Shown one piece after another: positions 45,017-52,621 of a DNA stretch of 64,000 nt (within the stretch, counting starts at the first letter, position 1; the number at the start of each line of letters is the position of its first letter). The stretch comes from Fibrobacter sp. UWR2 (GTDB lineage: Bacteria > Fibrobacterota > Fibrobacteria > Fibrobacterales > Fibrobacteraceae): NCBI RefSeq assembly GCF_002210285.1, contig NZ_MWQE01000002.1:1-64000 (forward strand). The letters are read 5' to 3'. Both the position numbers and the translations under genes were made by a program. The notes below the pieces were generated by a model that did no database searches, was not told where the DNA came from, and saw only the letters and a program-made list of their open reading frames with translations.

Positions 45017-45742
45017 CTAGAACTTGACCTGGAATGCGCCAAGCACGCCCTTTTCGGGAGTGGGGAGGATTCCGAAGCTGAATCGGTTTGCATCCGGGTT
45101 GCTATCCCACTGCGTGCCGAAGAATGCGTCTGCGAACGACCAAATATGGGCACTTGCGACGAAGAGAAGTCCGTACCACCAGGCAGTGCTCTTGTCAACG
45201 GCCAGGTAAACCGTGACGCCAGCGCTTACGCCCCAAAGGACATCCATCCAGATGGCCTTCATGGATTGGTTGGTCTTCCACTGGTAGAAACTCGGAACGA
45301 GGAGAGAAACGTAGGCGTAACCCTGGTTTCCGGATTTGTGTCTGTAAGAACGGTCGATGTCGGCATCTTCGAGGCCCTGGGAACGCTGGGAAAGCCAGTC
45401 TTCCTCGCTCACGCCGAGTTTGCTCCAGGGCTTCTGGAGGTATTCAGAAATGCGGACCCCGAGCTCGACGAGACGTGTCAGTTTGTCTCTCGAAATCCCC
45501 TCTTCCTTAGCCTGCTGGAACTCCCACTGGGTAAGTCCGAGGTCTTCGTAGCGGAAACCGTCCCACTGGTCTCCCGTAGCCTGGGCTTCGCCCGCAGATT
45601 CCGTTTCGTCGGCGGATTCGCTGTCCCCGTACGAGTAGGACTGCTCGCTAGAATCGTCACTGGACGGTTCATCATCGAACTGCGCGAAAGACATCGCGCC
45701 GATAAGGAACACTGCTAATACAATTTTGGTCCATAGAGACAT
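45017..45742 (-). CDS. Hypothetical envelope protein with DUF5683-like membrane part
   Basis: A 241 aa protein with a signal peptide (cleavage near 'SFA', residue 20), an acidic low-complexity segment (about 22-58), a helical middle with 'GLTQWEFQQAKEEGISRDKLTRLVELG' (short-repeat-like), and two hydrophobic segments in the C-terminal part ('AYVSLLVPSFYQWK', 'WGVSAGVTVYLAV'). The 'PSFYQW' and 'GxxFGxxP' feel recalls DUF5683-like proteins, with low certainty. It begins 24 nt after the 3' end of tRNA-Leu and has a Shine-Dalgarno (aggag), so it is probably processed from a joint transcript. Confidence 0.65.
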   Translation of the reverse strand: MSLWTKIVLAVFLIGAMSFAQFDDEPSSDDSSEQSYSYGDSESADETESAGEAQATGDQWDGFRYEDLGLTQWEFQQAKEEGISRDKLTRLVELGVRISEYLQKPWSKLGVSEEDWLSQRSQGLEDADIDRSYRHKSGNQGYAYVSLLVPSFYQWKTNQSMKAIWMDVLWGVSAGVTVYLAVDKSTAWWYGLLFVASAHIWSFADAFFGTQWDSNPDANRFSFGILPTPEKGVLGAFQVKF

Positions 45743-45766
45743 TAGGTACCTACTCCTATCCTATAG

Positions 45767-45850
45767 TGCCGGGGGAGGGAATCGAACCCTCACACTCTCG
45801 CGAGTACCGGATTTTGAGTCCGGCGCGTCTACCAATTTCACCACCCCGGC
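45767..45850 (-). tRNA. tRNA-Leu (anticodon CAA)
   Basis: Cloverleaf of 84 nt: acceptor GCCGGGG/CCCCGGC, anticodon stem around loop CTCAAAA giving CAA, a long variable arm (TACTCGCGAGAGT region) as in class II tRNAs, and T-loop GGTTCGATTCC. CCA is not encoded. TATATT lies 16 nt upstream of the 5' end (45866-45871). Confidence 0.95.
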
Positions 45851-45915
45851 TTTGGGGGTAACACAAATATAGAACAATTTCTGTTTTTTTGTAGGGGAAT
45901 TTGGGCAAAAACGGC

Positions 45916-46926
45916 TTATTTTGACGATTTTTTCAGAATCGCACGGAATTCCACATTGAGGGGTGCTAGTTTTTTTGCCCCGAAATCAATGGCGTTTTCC
46001 TTTGTCTCGAACTTGCCCGTCTGGACAAGGTAGAGTGTCTTGGTTTCTCCTACGCGTTCCTCGATAGAGCCGGTGATACCCTGCTTTTTCAGATTGTTTA
46101 CCAGGAGATCTGCATTGCTTTTCATGCCGAAGGCTCCTAACTGTAGAATCCAGTATTCCTTGGCGTTGTTCCCGCTCTCCGTTTTTACAGGTTGGACTAC
46201 CGGTGCCGGTGCTACGGCGGCCGGCTGCTCATTAGGCTTGGTTTCTTCGGTTTTTTTGGCCTGCTGTGCTGGGACTTCTACAGAATTCGGGACGGTTTGT
46301 TCCGTTTTTTCGCTTGCGGCTGGCGTTGTTTCCGGTTCGTGGGCCGGCTCGGCTTGGACAGAAGGTTCGCTTAGGCGCTTGCAGGTTTCGTCGAGAGTTG
46401 GGTTCTTGACCTTGGACTGGACAACAGAACAGACCTTTTGCAACACGACCGCCTGGTGTGGCTGGGATGTCTCGATGGCGTGAATCAGGGCCTCGGCGGC
46501 CTTCTCGTTGCGGCCCATGTACAGCTGGAACTGTGCCTTGGTCATCATGAGGTCCGCGTAGACGGCCTTTTGCGGGTTCGTCTTGTTGATGAGGCTGTCG
46601 AGGCGCTTGCCTGCCTTGCTGAAATCCTTTGCGGCGCCGATCTGCGAGAGCGCGAGTACGTTCCACAGGTAGCATTCCGTACGTACGGAATCGGGTTCGT
46701 TGGGGCAAACCTGTTCGAAAAGTGTCGCGGCCTGTTTCCAGTTACCGGCCACGTATGCCTTCTGCGCATCGGCAATGGTTATGGTCGCCTGCGTATCGGT
46801 GGGGGCGGCTGCTGCGGGCTGTGCTTTCGTTGCCGATTGTGTCTCTGTAGTAGACTGTGCGAATGAATTTGTACTGAAAAAAGCGGATAAAATAACCGCG
46901 ATAAAGCAGACCTTGTTGAATTTCAT
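45916..46926 (-). CDS. SPOR-domain protein with TPR-like N-terminal region
   Basis: A 336 aa protein from the ATG at 46926, which gives a proper signal peptide ('FNKVCFIAVILSAFFSTNSFA'). The middle (about 45-190) is TPR/Sel1-like helical ('AQKAYVAGNWKQAATLFEQVC', 'AALIHAIETSQPHQ'-like), then a Pro/Glu/Ala/Thr-rich linker (195-250), then a SPOR domain ('YWILQLGAFGMKSNADLLVNNLKKQG', 'YLVQTGKFETKENAIDFG'). SPOR domains bind denuded glycan at division sites. It lies 28 bp after miaB on the same strand. Confidence 0.87.
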   Translation of the reverse strand: MKFNKVCFIAVILSAFFSTNSFAQSTTETQSATKAQPAAAAPTDTQATITIADAQKAYVAGNWKQAATLFEQVCPNEPDSVRTECYLWNVLALSQIGAAKDFSKAGKRLDSLINKTNPQKAVYADLMMTKAQFQLYMGRNEKAAEALIHAIETSQPHQAVVLQKVCSVVQSKVKNPTLDETCKRLSEPSVQAEPAHEPETTPAASEKTEQTVPNSVEVPAQQAKKTEETKPNEQPAAVAPAPVVQPVKTESGNNAKEYWILQLGAFGMKSNADLLVNNLKKQGITGSIEERVGETKTLYLVQTGKFETKENAIDFGAKKLAPLNVEFRAILKKSSK

Positions 46927-46954
46927 TTTAAATCCCACATTCCACATTTCAAAT

Positions 46955-48277
46955 TTAGACCAGTTTACCTCGAATCGTCCAACCCCGGATATCATCCAAT
47001 TTAACTTTCACGTAGTCGCCTGGCTTCACGGTGTGGCCTTCTGCGGGCTTGAAAACGACCTTCTTGAAGTTGTCGGTGCGGCCTCGCAGTTCCGTCTCGT
47101 CGCGAGCGGAATTCTTTTCCACCAGGAGTTCCTCGGTGCGGCCGAGCATCATCTGGTTACGCTTGAGGGTAATGGCGTTCTGCAGTTCCACCAGGCGCGT
47201 GTGGCGCTCGTTCTTTTCGGCCTCGGTGAGCGTCTCCGCTTCCTTGTACGATTCCGTGCCCTTGCGCGGGCTGTAGATGAACATAAAGGCGGAGTCGAAC
47301 TGGCAGGTTTCAAAAGCCTTGAGCGTCTGCTCGAAATCCTCTTCCGTTTCGCCCACGAATCCGCAAATTACGTCCGTCGAAATCCCGTAGAACGGGTCCT
47401 TGCTTCGCAGCTGTTCGATAATCGAGAGGTACTGCTCCATATTGTGCTGGCGGCGCATCTTCTTGAGCATGGCGTCGGAGCCGCTCTGGATGGGGATGTG
47501 CGCGTAATGGCAGACCTTCGGGTTGTTCAGCAGCACGTCGATGAGTTCGTTCGTGTAGTGCCTCGGGTGCGGGCTCGTAAAGCGGATGCGGCGGATGCCA
47601 CCGATTTCAGAAACCTTCGTGAGCAGGTCGGCAAAATTTCCGCCTTCCGTCTTGTAGGCGTTCACCGTCTGGCCAAGGAGCGTCACCTCGGTAATGCCCT
47701 TGTCGGCCGCCTTGCGCACTTCGGCAAGAACGTCTTCCATGTCGCGGTACTTTTCCGGCCCGCGCAGGTACGGCACAATACAGTAACTGCAGCGCTTGTT
47801 GCAACCGCGCTGGATGGCGACGAAGGTGGTGAAGTCGTTCTGGAGTTTCGCGTATTCGCCCAGGTAGTTCTCGCTCAGGTCCTCGTCGATGAACATCTTG
47901 TGGTGCGTCAGGTGCAAGGGACTTTTGGTATCGCCCAGCAGCAACTCCGGAATTTTCTTGTACTGGTCCGGGCCTACGATGTAGCTCACGTTCGGGAGGC
48001 GCTTCAAAAGTTCCGGCCCGCGATTCTTCGCCATGCAACCGCATACCACGACTTTCACATCGGGATTCTTTTTGCGCAAGTACTTGAGCTTGCTGATGTT
48101 GACGATGGCGGTTTCCTCGGCCTTTTCACGCACGCTGCAGGTGTTCACGATGATGATGTCGGCGTCTTCCTGGTTGTTCGTCTCGACGCAACCGCACATG
48201 TCGAGCTCCTGGGCAATCATCGCCGAGTCATACTCGTTCATCTGGCAGCCGTATGTGGCCAAGTGGTATTTTTTCAT
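46955..48277 (-). CDS. miaB: tRNA-2-methylthio-N6-dimethylallyladenosine synthase
   Basis: Radical SAM methylthiotransferase acting at A37 of tRNA. The 440 aa chain has the N-terminal MTTase domain with its three Cys ('ATYGCQMNEYDS', 'NTCSVREKA', 'VVCGCMAKN'), the SAM cluster motif 'GCNKRCSYCIVPYLRGPEKYR', 'GQTVNAY', and a C-terminal TRAM domain. Start is the ATG at 48277, with TATCTT 7 nt upstream (48285-48290) and no Shine-Dalgarno; a GTG at 48283 is an alternative. Confidence 0.96.
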   Translation of the reverse strand: MKKYHLATYGCQMNEYDSAMIAQELDMCGCVETNNQEDADIIIVNTCSVREKAEETAIVNISKLKYLRKKNPDVKVVVCGCMAKNRGPELLKRLPNVSYIVGPDQYKKIPELLLGDTKSPLHLTHHKMFIDEDLSENYLGEYAKLQNDFTTFVAIQRGCNKRCSYCIVPYLRGPEKYRDMEDVLAEVRKAADKGITEVTLLGQTVNAYKTEGGNFADLLTKVSEIGGIRRIRFTSPHPRHYTNELIDVLLNNPKVCHYAHIPIQSGSDAMLKKMRRQHNMEQYLSIIEQLRSKDPFYGISTDVICGFVGETEEDFEQTLKAFETCQFDSAFMFIYSPRKGTESYKEAETLTEAEKNERHTRLVELQNAITLKRNQMMLGRTEELLVEKNSARDETELRGRTDNFKKVVFKPAEGHTVKPGDYVKVKLDDIRGWTIRGKLV

Positions 48278-48332
48278 GCGCACAAAGATAGCATTTTTAG
48301 TTGGCAGAACTTAGAACTTAGAACTTAGAAAA

Positions 48333-48360
48333 GTCATTCTGGAGCGCAGCGATAGAATCT
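48333..48360 (+). repeat. GTCAT palindrome
   Basis: ATTCT (48336-48340) pairs with AGAAT (48354-48358); the loop ggagcgcagcgat is nearly identical to the copy at 54120, where the stem is ATCCT/AGGAT, i.e. a compensatory change. Confidence 0.7.
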
Positions 48361-48370
48361 TTTTATTATG

Positions 48371-48525
48371 AAAGGGGGAGGCTTCCCCCTCGTCAAAGCC
48401 TTGCCCCTTCTGCGTCATCCTGGAGCCATGAAATGGCGACGGGATCCATACATTTCATTCCACAGCGTGATAAGGGCAAGTCTTTGCCTACCCTCTCTCC
48501 TAGGAGGCTCCGCCCCCTAACACCC
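48371..48525 (+). repeat. Composite intergenic repeat, copy 1
   Basis: Order: AGGGGGA/TCCCCCT hairpin, then AAAGCCTTGCCC (48395-48406), a GTCAT palindrome, the near-inverse GGGCAAGTCTTT (48474-48485), 'gcctaccct', and 'ggctccgccccctaa'. The same order recurs at 53047-53155 in the same orientation, on the other side of the R-M/TA genes. Confidence 0.85.
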
Positions 48526-48636
48526 CCGAATGCACTTTTTCGACCCACTTTTGTGCGTTTGAATACACTTTTTCAAGGGAGTTTTGAAAAAGTGGGCGAT
48601 TTCAGGTGAAAATCGCCATTCGTGCTTGTGCGAATT

Positions 48637-48662
48637 GTCATGCCGGGCATGACCCGGCATCT
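48637..48662 (+). repeat. GTCAT palindrome with T-run
   Basis: ATGCCGGG (48640-48647), loop catga, CCCGGCAT (48653-48660), then ctcc and seven T. It could terminate incoming plus-strand transcription ahead of the structured region. Confidence 0.8.
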
Positions 48663-48703
48663 CCTTTTTTTATTCCTAATTATGTATATTTTTCATTGAC
48701 ATA

Positions 48704-48997
48704 GCCCTGAACCGCAAGGTGAAGGGCGACCGGTTTTAGAGTAATTTGCTCTTATTCTCGCGTCCTTAAAACACGACCAAAGTTTTACGCAATAAGAATA
48801 AGGCTTACAACGCACACCCGAATTAGGGCGTGGGTCGTTTGCTTGTTTTGCGTAGGGCTTCTTGGTCGTTGCCTAAGGACGAACAGGTATTCGATACCAC
48901 GCTTTTTTTGTTTTATCGAATATTGAGGGTAGGAACAAAGACAAACGTTTTTGCTCCCGTTCTTGCGTCCTTAAAATACGACCAAATTTTTAACGCA
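48704..48997 (+). ncRNA. Candidate structured RNA region of unknown class
   Basis: No coding potential, but dense structure. GCCCT-ga-ACC-gcaa-GGT-ga-AGGGC (48704-48727) is a symmetric hairpin with a GNRA-type tetraloop. Hairpin A (48751-48802) has an 8 bp outer stem CTTATTCT/AGAATAAG, then GCGT/ACGC and AAAC/GTTT around loop ACGACCAAA. Hairpin C (48964-48997) repeats this: TGCGT/ACGCA, AAAA/TTTT, same loop. Segment B (48862-48881) reads TTGGTCGT-tgcc-TAAGGACG, complementary to loop plus 5' arm of both A and C. GGTAT-tcg-ATACC (48886-48898) followed closely by seven T may be a weak terminator. No known RNA family was recognised; strand is inferred from the downstream gene. Confidence 0.55.
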
Positions 48998-49017
48998 GCA
49001 GGAATTGGACAAATGGG

Positions 49018-49038
49018 ACTCACCTCATTGGGGTGAGT
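49018..49038. repeat. Hairpin ACTCACC/GGTGAGT
   Basis: A 7 bp perfect stem between the structured region and the methyltransferase leader; followed by 'tctattt'. It may be a terminator or processing site. Confidence 0.5.
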
Positions 49039-49069
49039 TCTATTTGGGCATTCTCTTGTCGAAGCATGT

Positions 49070-49130
49070 CGATGTTTCGTGAACAGAAGTGAAAACAGAA
49101 CATTTCACCTGTTCCGTAGGAACATCGAGG
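49070..49130 (+). promoter_or_regulatory. Leader stem-loop overlapping the methyltransferase ribosome-binding site
   Basis: Nested stems: CGATGTT (49070-49076) with AACATCG (49121-49127); GAACAG (49081-49086) with CTGTTC (49109-49114); GTGAAA (49089-49094) with TTTCAC (49103-49108). The outer stem runs into the gagg Shine-Dalgarno (49127-49130) four bases before the ATG at 49135. Confidence 0.6.
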
Positions 49131-49134
49131 CATT

Positions 49135-50361
49135 ATGGCTTCTGGCAAGAATGCACTTCGTGTGCTTTCTCTGTTCTCCGGCTGCGGAGGACTCGATCTT
49201 GGGCTTGAGGGTGGCTTTACCACTCTCAAGAAATCTGTTAATGAAAAAATCCATCCGGATTGGATTGAAGAAAATATTAACCGAAATTTTATTCGCTTGA
49301 ATAAGAATCGTTTTCAGACCGTTTTCGCAAATGACATCCTGCCCTGTGCGCAAAAGGCGTGGAACCACTTCTTCGGCAACAGAAAGAAAATCGAAGGGAT
49401 ATACAGAGTAGAATCTATTGTAGATCTAGTCAAGAAGTGTAAGTCGGGCGAATTCCAATTTCCTAAAAATATTGACGTTGTTACAGGCGGTTTTCCTTGT
49501 CAGGACTTCTCAGTTGCAGGAAAGCGGCTTGGTTTTGATTCTGCCAAAAGCCACAATGGTGTAAACGAAGAACACGCTGAAAATGAATCAAGGGGCACCC
49601 TGTATCTCTGGATGAAACAGGTCATCGAAATCGTCAAACCAAAAGTTTTTATCGCTGAAAACGTAAAAGGTCTTGTTTCATTAGGCGATGCCAAGAAGAT
49701 TATTGAAACCGACTTCCGCAACATCGACAAAGGGTATTGCGTTGTTGATGCCCAAGTTTTGAAGGCGTGGGAATACGGCGTTCCTCAAAGTCGCGAGCGT
49801 GTTGTTTTCATAGGCATTTCTAGAAAATACGCTAATCCCAAAATTCTTGCCGACATAGAAAAGAACTCCGAAAAATCGCCGTATTATCCATATCCGATAA
49901 AGACGCATGGAGAGGAACTTCAAAAAATCGTCACCTGCAAGGATGCCTTCGTTGGATTAAAGGAGCCTGACGAAAGTTCCGATGCCGCACAACAAGCTTA
50001 TTCAAAAGCGAAATACTATGGTAAAATGCAGGGCAGTTCTGAAATTGATATGGACGGTGTCGGTCCGACAATCCGAAGCGAACATCATGGCAATATCGAA
50101 TATCGTCGGTTGAGCGAAGAACATGGCGGAAAGATTTCATCTGAATTGACCAAAGGGTTGCGAGAGCGTCGTTTGAGTGTTCGTGAATGCGCAAGAATTC
50201 AGACATTCCCCGATGATTATGAATTCATCTTTAACGACGGAACCAATAAAGTCAATTCATCTGATGCCTATAAAGTTATTGGAAATGCGGTCCCGCCTTT
50301 GCTGGGATACTCTATTGGGAAAAGACTTGAATTTCTTTGGAATGATTTATTTGGGGAATAA
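49135..50361 (+). CDS. DNA (cytosine-5-)-methyltransferase
   Basis: Modification enzyme of a restriction-modification pair, 408 aa. Ordered m5C motifs: I 'LSLFSGCGGLDLGLEGG', IV 'TGGFPCQDFSVAGKR' with catalytic Cys122, VI 'FIAENVKGL', VIII 'GVPQSRERVVFIG', IX 'RRLSVRECARIQTFPDDYEF', X 'YKVIGNAVPP'. The target-recognition region (about 270-345) is not assignable to a sequence. The gene is visibly more AT-rich at third positions than its neighbours, as expected for a transferred gene. The endonuclease begins 2 bp after its stop. Expression may be checked by the leader stem-loop. Confidence 0.95.
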   Translation: MASGKNALRVLSLFSGCGGLDLGLEGGFTTLKKSVNEKIHPDWIEENINRNFIRLNKNRFQTVFANDILPCAQKAWNHFFGNRKKIEGIYRVESIVDLVKKCKSGEFQFPKNIDVVTGGFPCQDFSVAGKRLGFDSAKSHNGVNEEHAENESRGTLYLWMKQVIEIVKPKVFIAENVKGLVSLGDAKKIIETDFRNIDKGYCVVDAQVLKAWEYGVPQSRERVVFIGISRKYANPKILADIEKNSEKSPYYPYPIKTHGEELQKIVTCKDAFVGLKEPDESSDAAQQAYSKAKYYGKMQGSSEIDMDGVGPTIRSEHHGNIEYRRLSEEHGGKISSELTKGLRERRLSVRECARIQTFPDDYEFIFNDGTNKVNSSDAYKVIGNAVPPLLGYSIGKRLEFLWNDLFGE

Positions 50362-50363
50362 AC

Positions 50364-51455
50364 ATGTCTATTTCCGTTGGAGAAAAACTGGTCTGCGATC
50401 CAAGGACGTTGGAGAACTTCAATAATCTGCTCTCGTGTGCGAAAGAACGGCTGCAGAGGGATTCTTCCCGATTTGCTAGCGGCGATTTTTGGAAAATCTT
50501 TGAAGGCGAAGTTTGCAAAGCTCTAGACAAGTCAAAAGAATTTGTAGGGGTTCCCGATTGGAATATCGAATATATTGGCGGCCATAAATTTCCTGATATT
50601 GTCGCAAGAATCAACAAAAATCAAGCCTTGGGCATAGAAGTCAAAACACTCAGTACTCGAAATGATTCATGGAAGGTAATGGGCGGCAGCATTATGGAAT
50701 CTACAAGGATCCCCAATGTCAGCAGAATCCATGTATTTTGCGGCAAGCAAAACCCTTTTGAAATTAAATATCGTTCGTTTGAAGATTGCGTGGAGGACGT
50801 TGCCGTTACGCATAGTCCTCGCTATATGTTGGATATGAATGTTGCAAGAGAAAAGTCTCTTTTTAAGAGATTGGGTAAATCATATGATGAAATCCGTCAT
50901 ATGAAAAATCCTTTTGATGCGTTCAGAACCTATATGGTCGATTCTAAAATGAAGCGTAACGCAACAAGTGAAGGCGAAGACTTATGGTGGTTTAGCCCAA
51001 ATATTGATGAATTTTCAAAACTTGATTTGGCGGAAGAAAAAATCGCAAGTTCACTTGTTAACAATAAGGTGAAATTTTGGAATAAGCTTTCGGCAGATGA
51101 AAAACAAGAGATAAAAATTGAAATGCTTATCGCCTCTCCGAGTGTTTTGGAGGGCGATTATGAATACGCTTGTCAATGGTTGTTGCAGAGGAAAGGCGTT
51201 GTTTGTCCATCATTCCGCGATAATTTTTCCGCTGGCGGTCGCACTGTCGTAAATGGAGTGAACGTTCCGCAGGTAATAGGCAAAATTAACGAATGGAAAG
51301 CTGATATTACCAAAGCATTCAATAAAAAGGAACTCCCACAACAACATTTTGAACATTGGAAAACAAGAGTCTTGTCTATCGGCAAGTTTTCAAGTGTAGA
51401 AAAAGATGTCCTCAAAAAAATTGTAGCCGATATAGGGAAAGGGATTTCTCGTTAA
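50364..51455 (+). CDS. PD-(D/E)xK restriction endonuclease, type II
   Basis: Partner endonuclease, 363 aa. The catalytic core reads 'KFPDIVARINKNQALGIEVKT': Asp78, Glu92 and Lys94 form a PD-(D/E)xK site. The rest ('GGSIMESTRIPNVSRIHVFCGKQNPFE', 'EDCVEDVAVTHSPRYMLDM', a C-terminal 'KSFNKKELPQQHF'-like region) resembles type II enzymes that accompany m5C methylases, but I do not recognise a named isoschizomer family. It lies 2 bp after the methyltransferase in the same AT-rich composition and must be co-expressed with it. Confidence 0.85.
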   Translation: MSISVGEKLVCDPRTLENFNNLLSCAKERLQRDSSRFASGDFWKIFEGEVCKALDKSKEFVGVPDWNIEYIGGHKFPDIVARINKNQALGIEVKTLSTRNDSWKVMGGSIMESTRIPNVSRIHVFCGKQNPFEIKYRSFEDCVEDVAVTHSPRYMLDMNVAREKSLFKRLGKSYDEIRHMKNPFDAFRTYMVDSKMKRNATSEGEDLWWFSPNIDEFSKLDLAEEKIASSLVNNKVKFWNKLSADEKQEIKIEMLIASPSVLEGDYEYACQWLLQRKGVVCPSFRDNFSAGGRTVVNGVNVPQVIGKINEWKADITKAFNKKELPQQHFEHWKTRVLSIGKFSSVEKDVLKKIVADIGKGISR

Positions 51456-51530
51456 AAGAGCATTCGTAAATGTCCGAGTTCCTTCCTGATCAAACGTTTT
51501 CCATCGTTTCCAAATCGCTGAGTTCGTGTA

Positions 51531-51582
51531 CAAAAGTCATAGGACTTTTGCAACAGAAATTACATTTTTCATAGGACTTTTG
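51531..51582. repeat. Inverted and direct repeats between endonuclease and higA-like gene
   Basis: CAAAAGTC-atag-GACTTTTG (51531-51550) is a perfect 8 bp inverted repeat; CATAGGACTTTTG occurs at 51538-51550 and again at 51570-51582. Sits between converging genes, so a terminator is the simplest reading. Confidence 0.5.
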
Positions 51583-51599
51583 AAAAAGGGCCTTTCCCC

Positions 51600-52610
51600 C
51601 TAGACTTCTAGCCCTGCCTGCATCATGTATTTTTGCGCAAATGCGTTTGCCTCGTCGTCCTTCTGCTGGTTCTTGTTGCCGTAATAGACGTTCTTGATGA
51701 AGATGTCCTTCTTGCCGTGGAGCACGATGTGGCCGAGCTCGTGGAAGAACGTGAACCAGAACGCATTGCGGTCTTTGAAACGGTCGTGCAGCTGAATGAC
51801 GGGGATGTCCTTGTACCAGCGGGCCATGCCATGAATCGGCGCCGACTTGAAGTTCTGCGCGTAGAGCACCTTGATTCCGAGCTTTGCGCCCAGTTCCTGC
51901 AACTTGTGCATGCCGTCGTCAATGAAATCTTCGCCCACCTTCGGCTTGGGCAAGGCCTTCTTGCGGCGTAAATCTTCCCATGCGGCAACATCGTTTTTGG
52001 CCAGTTCCACAAATTGCGGCATCGCCTTCTTGATGGCGGAACGCACCTTCTTGTCGTTCTGCTTTTCCATCTTGATTTCGTCGGCGAGGATTTCGCCGCG
52101 GCGCATCCACACGGAGGCCGCGTACGGGTCTTCGGTTTCGGCCAGCGAAATGCGGAAGGCCACCTTCAGACGGTTCTTGTAATAGTAATTTTCCCACGCC
52201 TTGGGGCTTGCCACCCCGAAGAACTTGAGGATGGGCGATACGCCGTCTTCTTTGTTGTTGAAGTCCTTGATCCATGTGCGCGGATTGAGTTCACTGATAG
52301 GGAAGAACTTGCGCCAACCGGCCTGGTTCTTGACGGCTTCTTTGACCTGAAGTCTCATAAGTTCTTCTTCGTACCCTTTTTGGGCGTTAAGCCAGAAACT
52401 GACCGGGATTCCGGTGGCGTAATCCAGGGAATGCGCGACTTCGATTGTTATGCAGCACTTGCCCTTCAAGATTTCATTCACCGTTTTGGGCGTGTAGCCG
52501 ATACGAGCTGCAAAATCATTGACGTCGATACCCATTTCTTGAATCTTTTCTTCAAGAAACGCACCCGGCGGGGTAATTCCCCAAACGATAGCATCCTTAT
52601 TCTTCTGCAT
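51600..52610 (-). CDS. higA: HigA-type HTH antitoxin fused to an ImmA/IrrE metallopeptidase
   Basis: A 336 aa protein. Residues about 10-75 are an XRE helix-turn-helix of the HigA/VapI type ('PPGAFLEEKIQEMGIDVNDFAARIGYTPKTVNEILKGK'); about 235-336 are an ImmA/IrrE domain with 'FFHELGHIVLHG' (HExxH-like zinc site HELGH, about residue 288) and the distal Glu in 'DDEANAFAQKYM'. It begins 11 bp after the higB-like toxin gene, in toxin-first order as in higBA. The fused protease could control its own turnover or cleave a repressor. A good Shine-Dalgarno (agagg) precedes the ATG. Confidence 0.87.
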   Translation of the reverse strand: MQKNKDAIVWGITPPGAFLEEKIQEMGIDVNDFAARIGYTPKTVNEILKGKCCITIEVAHSLDYATGIPVSFWLNAQKGYEEELMRLQVKEAVKNQAGWRKFFPISELNPRTWIKDFNNKEDGVSPILKFFGVASPKAWENYYYKNRLKVAFRISLAETEDPYAASVWMRRGEILADEIKMEKQNDKKVRSAIKKAMPQFVELAKNDVAAWEDLRRKKALPKPKVGEDFIDDGMHKLQELGAKLGIKVLYAQNFKSAPIHGMARWYKDIPVIQLHDRFKDRNAFWFTFFHELGHIVLHGKKDIFIKNVYYGNKNQQKDDEANAFAQKYMMQAGLEV

Positions 52611-52621
52611 GTTAACCTCTG

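Larger units (their letters stand above)
48284..48703. other. Gene-free region rich in palindromic repeats
   Basis: No coding sequence supported. It holds triplicated 'acttaga' (48309-48329), a GTCAT palindrome (48333-48360), the composite repeat copy 1 (48371-48525) and a perfect GTCAT palindrome (48637-48662) with a T-run after it. Composition is GC-rich around the palindromes and AT-rich at the end. Confidence 0.7.

Noticed and set aside
48733-48743. gttttagag resembling the start of a type II CRISPR repeat/tracrRNA
   Set aside because: No repeat array, no spacer periodicity and no cas gene in the window; the match is only about nine bases.
48751-48997. Hairpins A and C as a two-repeat CRISPR remnant
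   Set aside because: Only two copies about 205 bp apart, with a third inverted copy between; the spacing and inversion do not fit an array.
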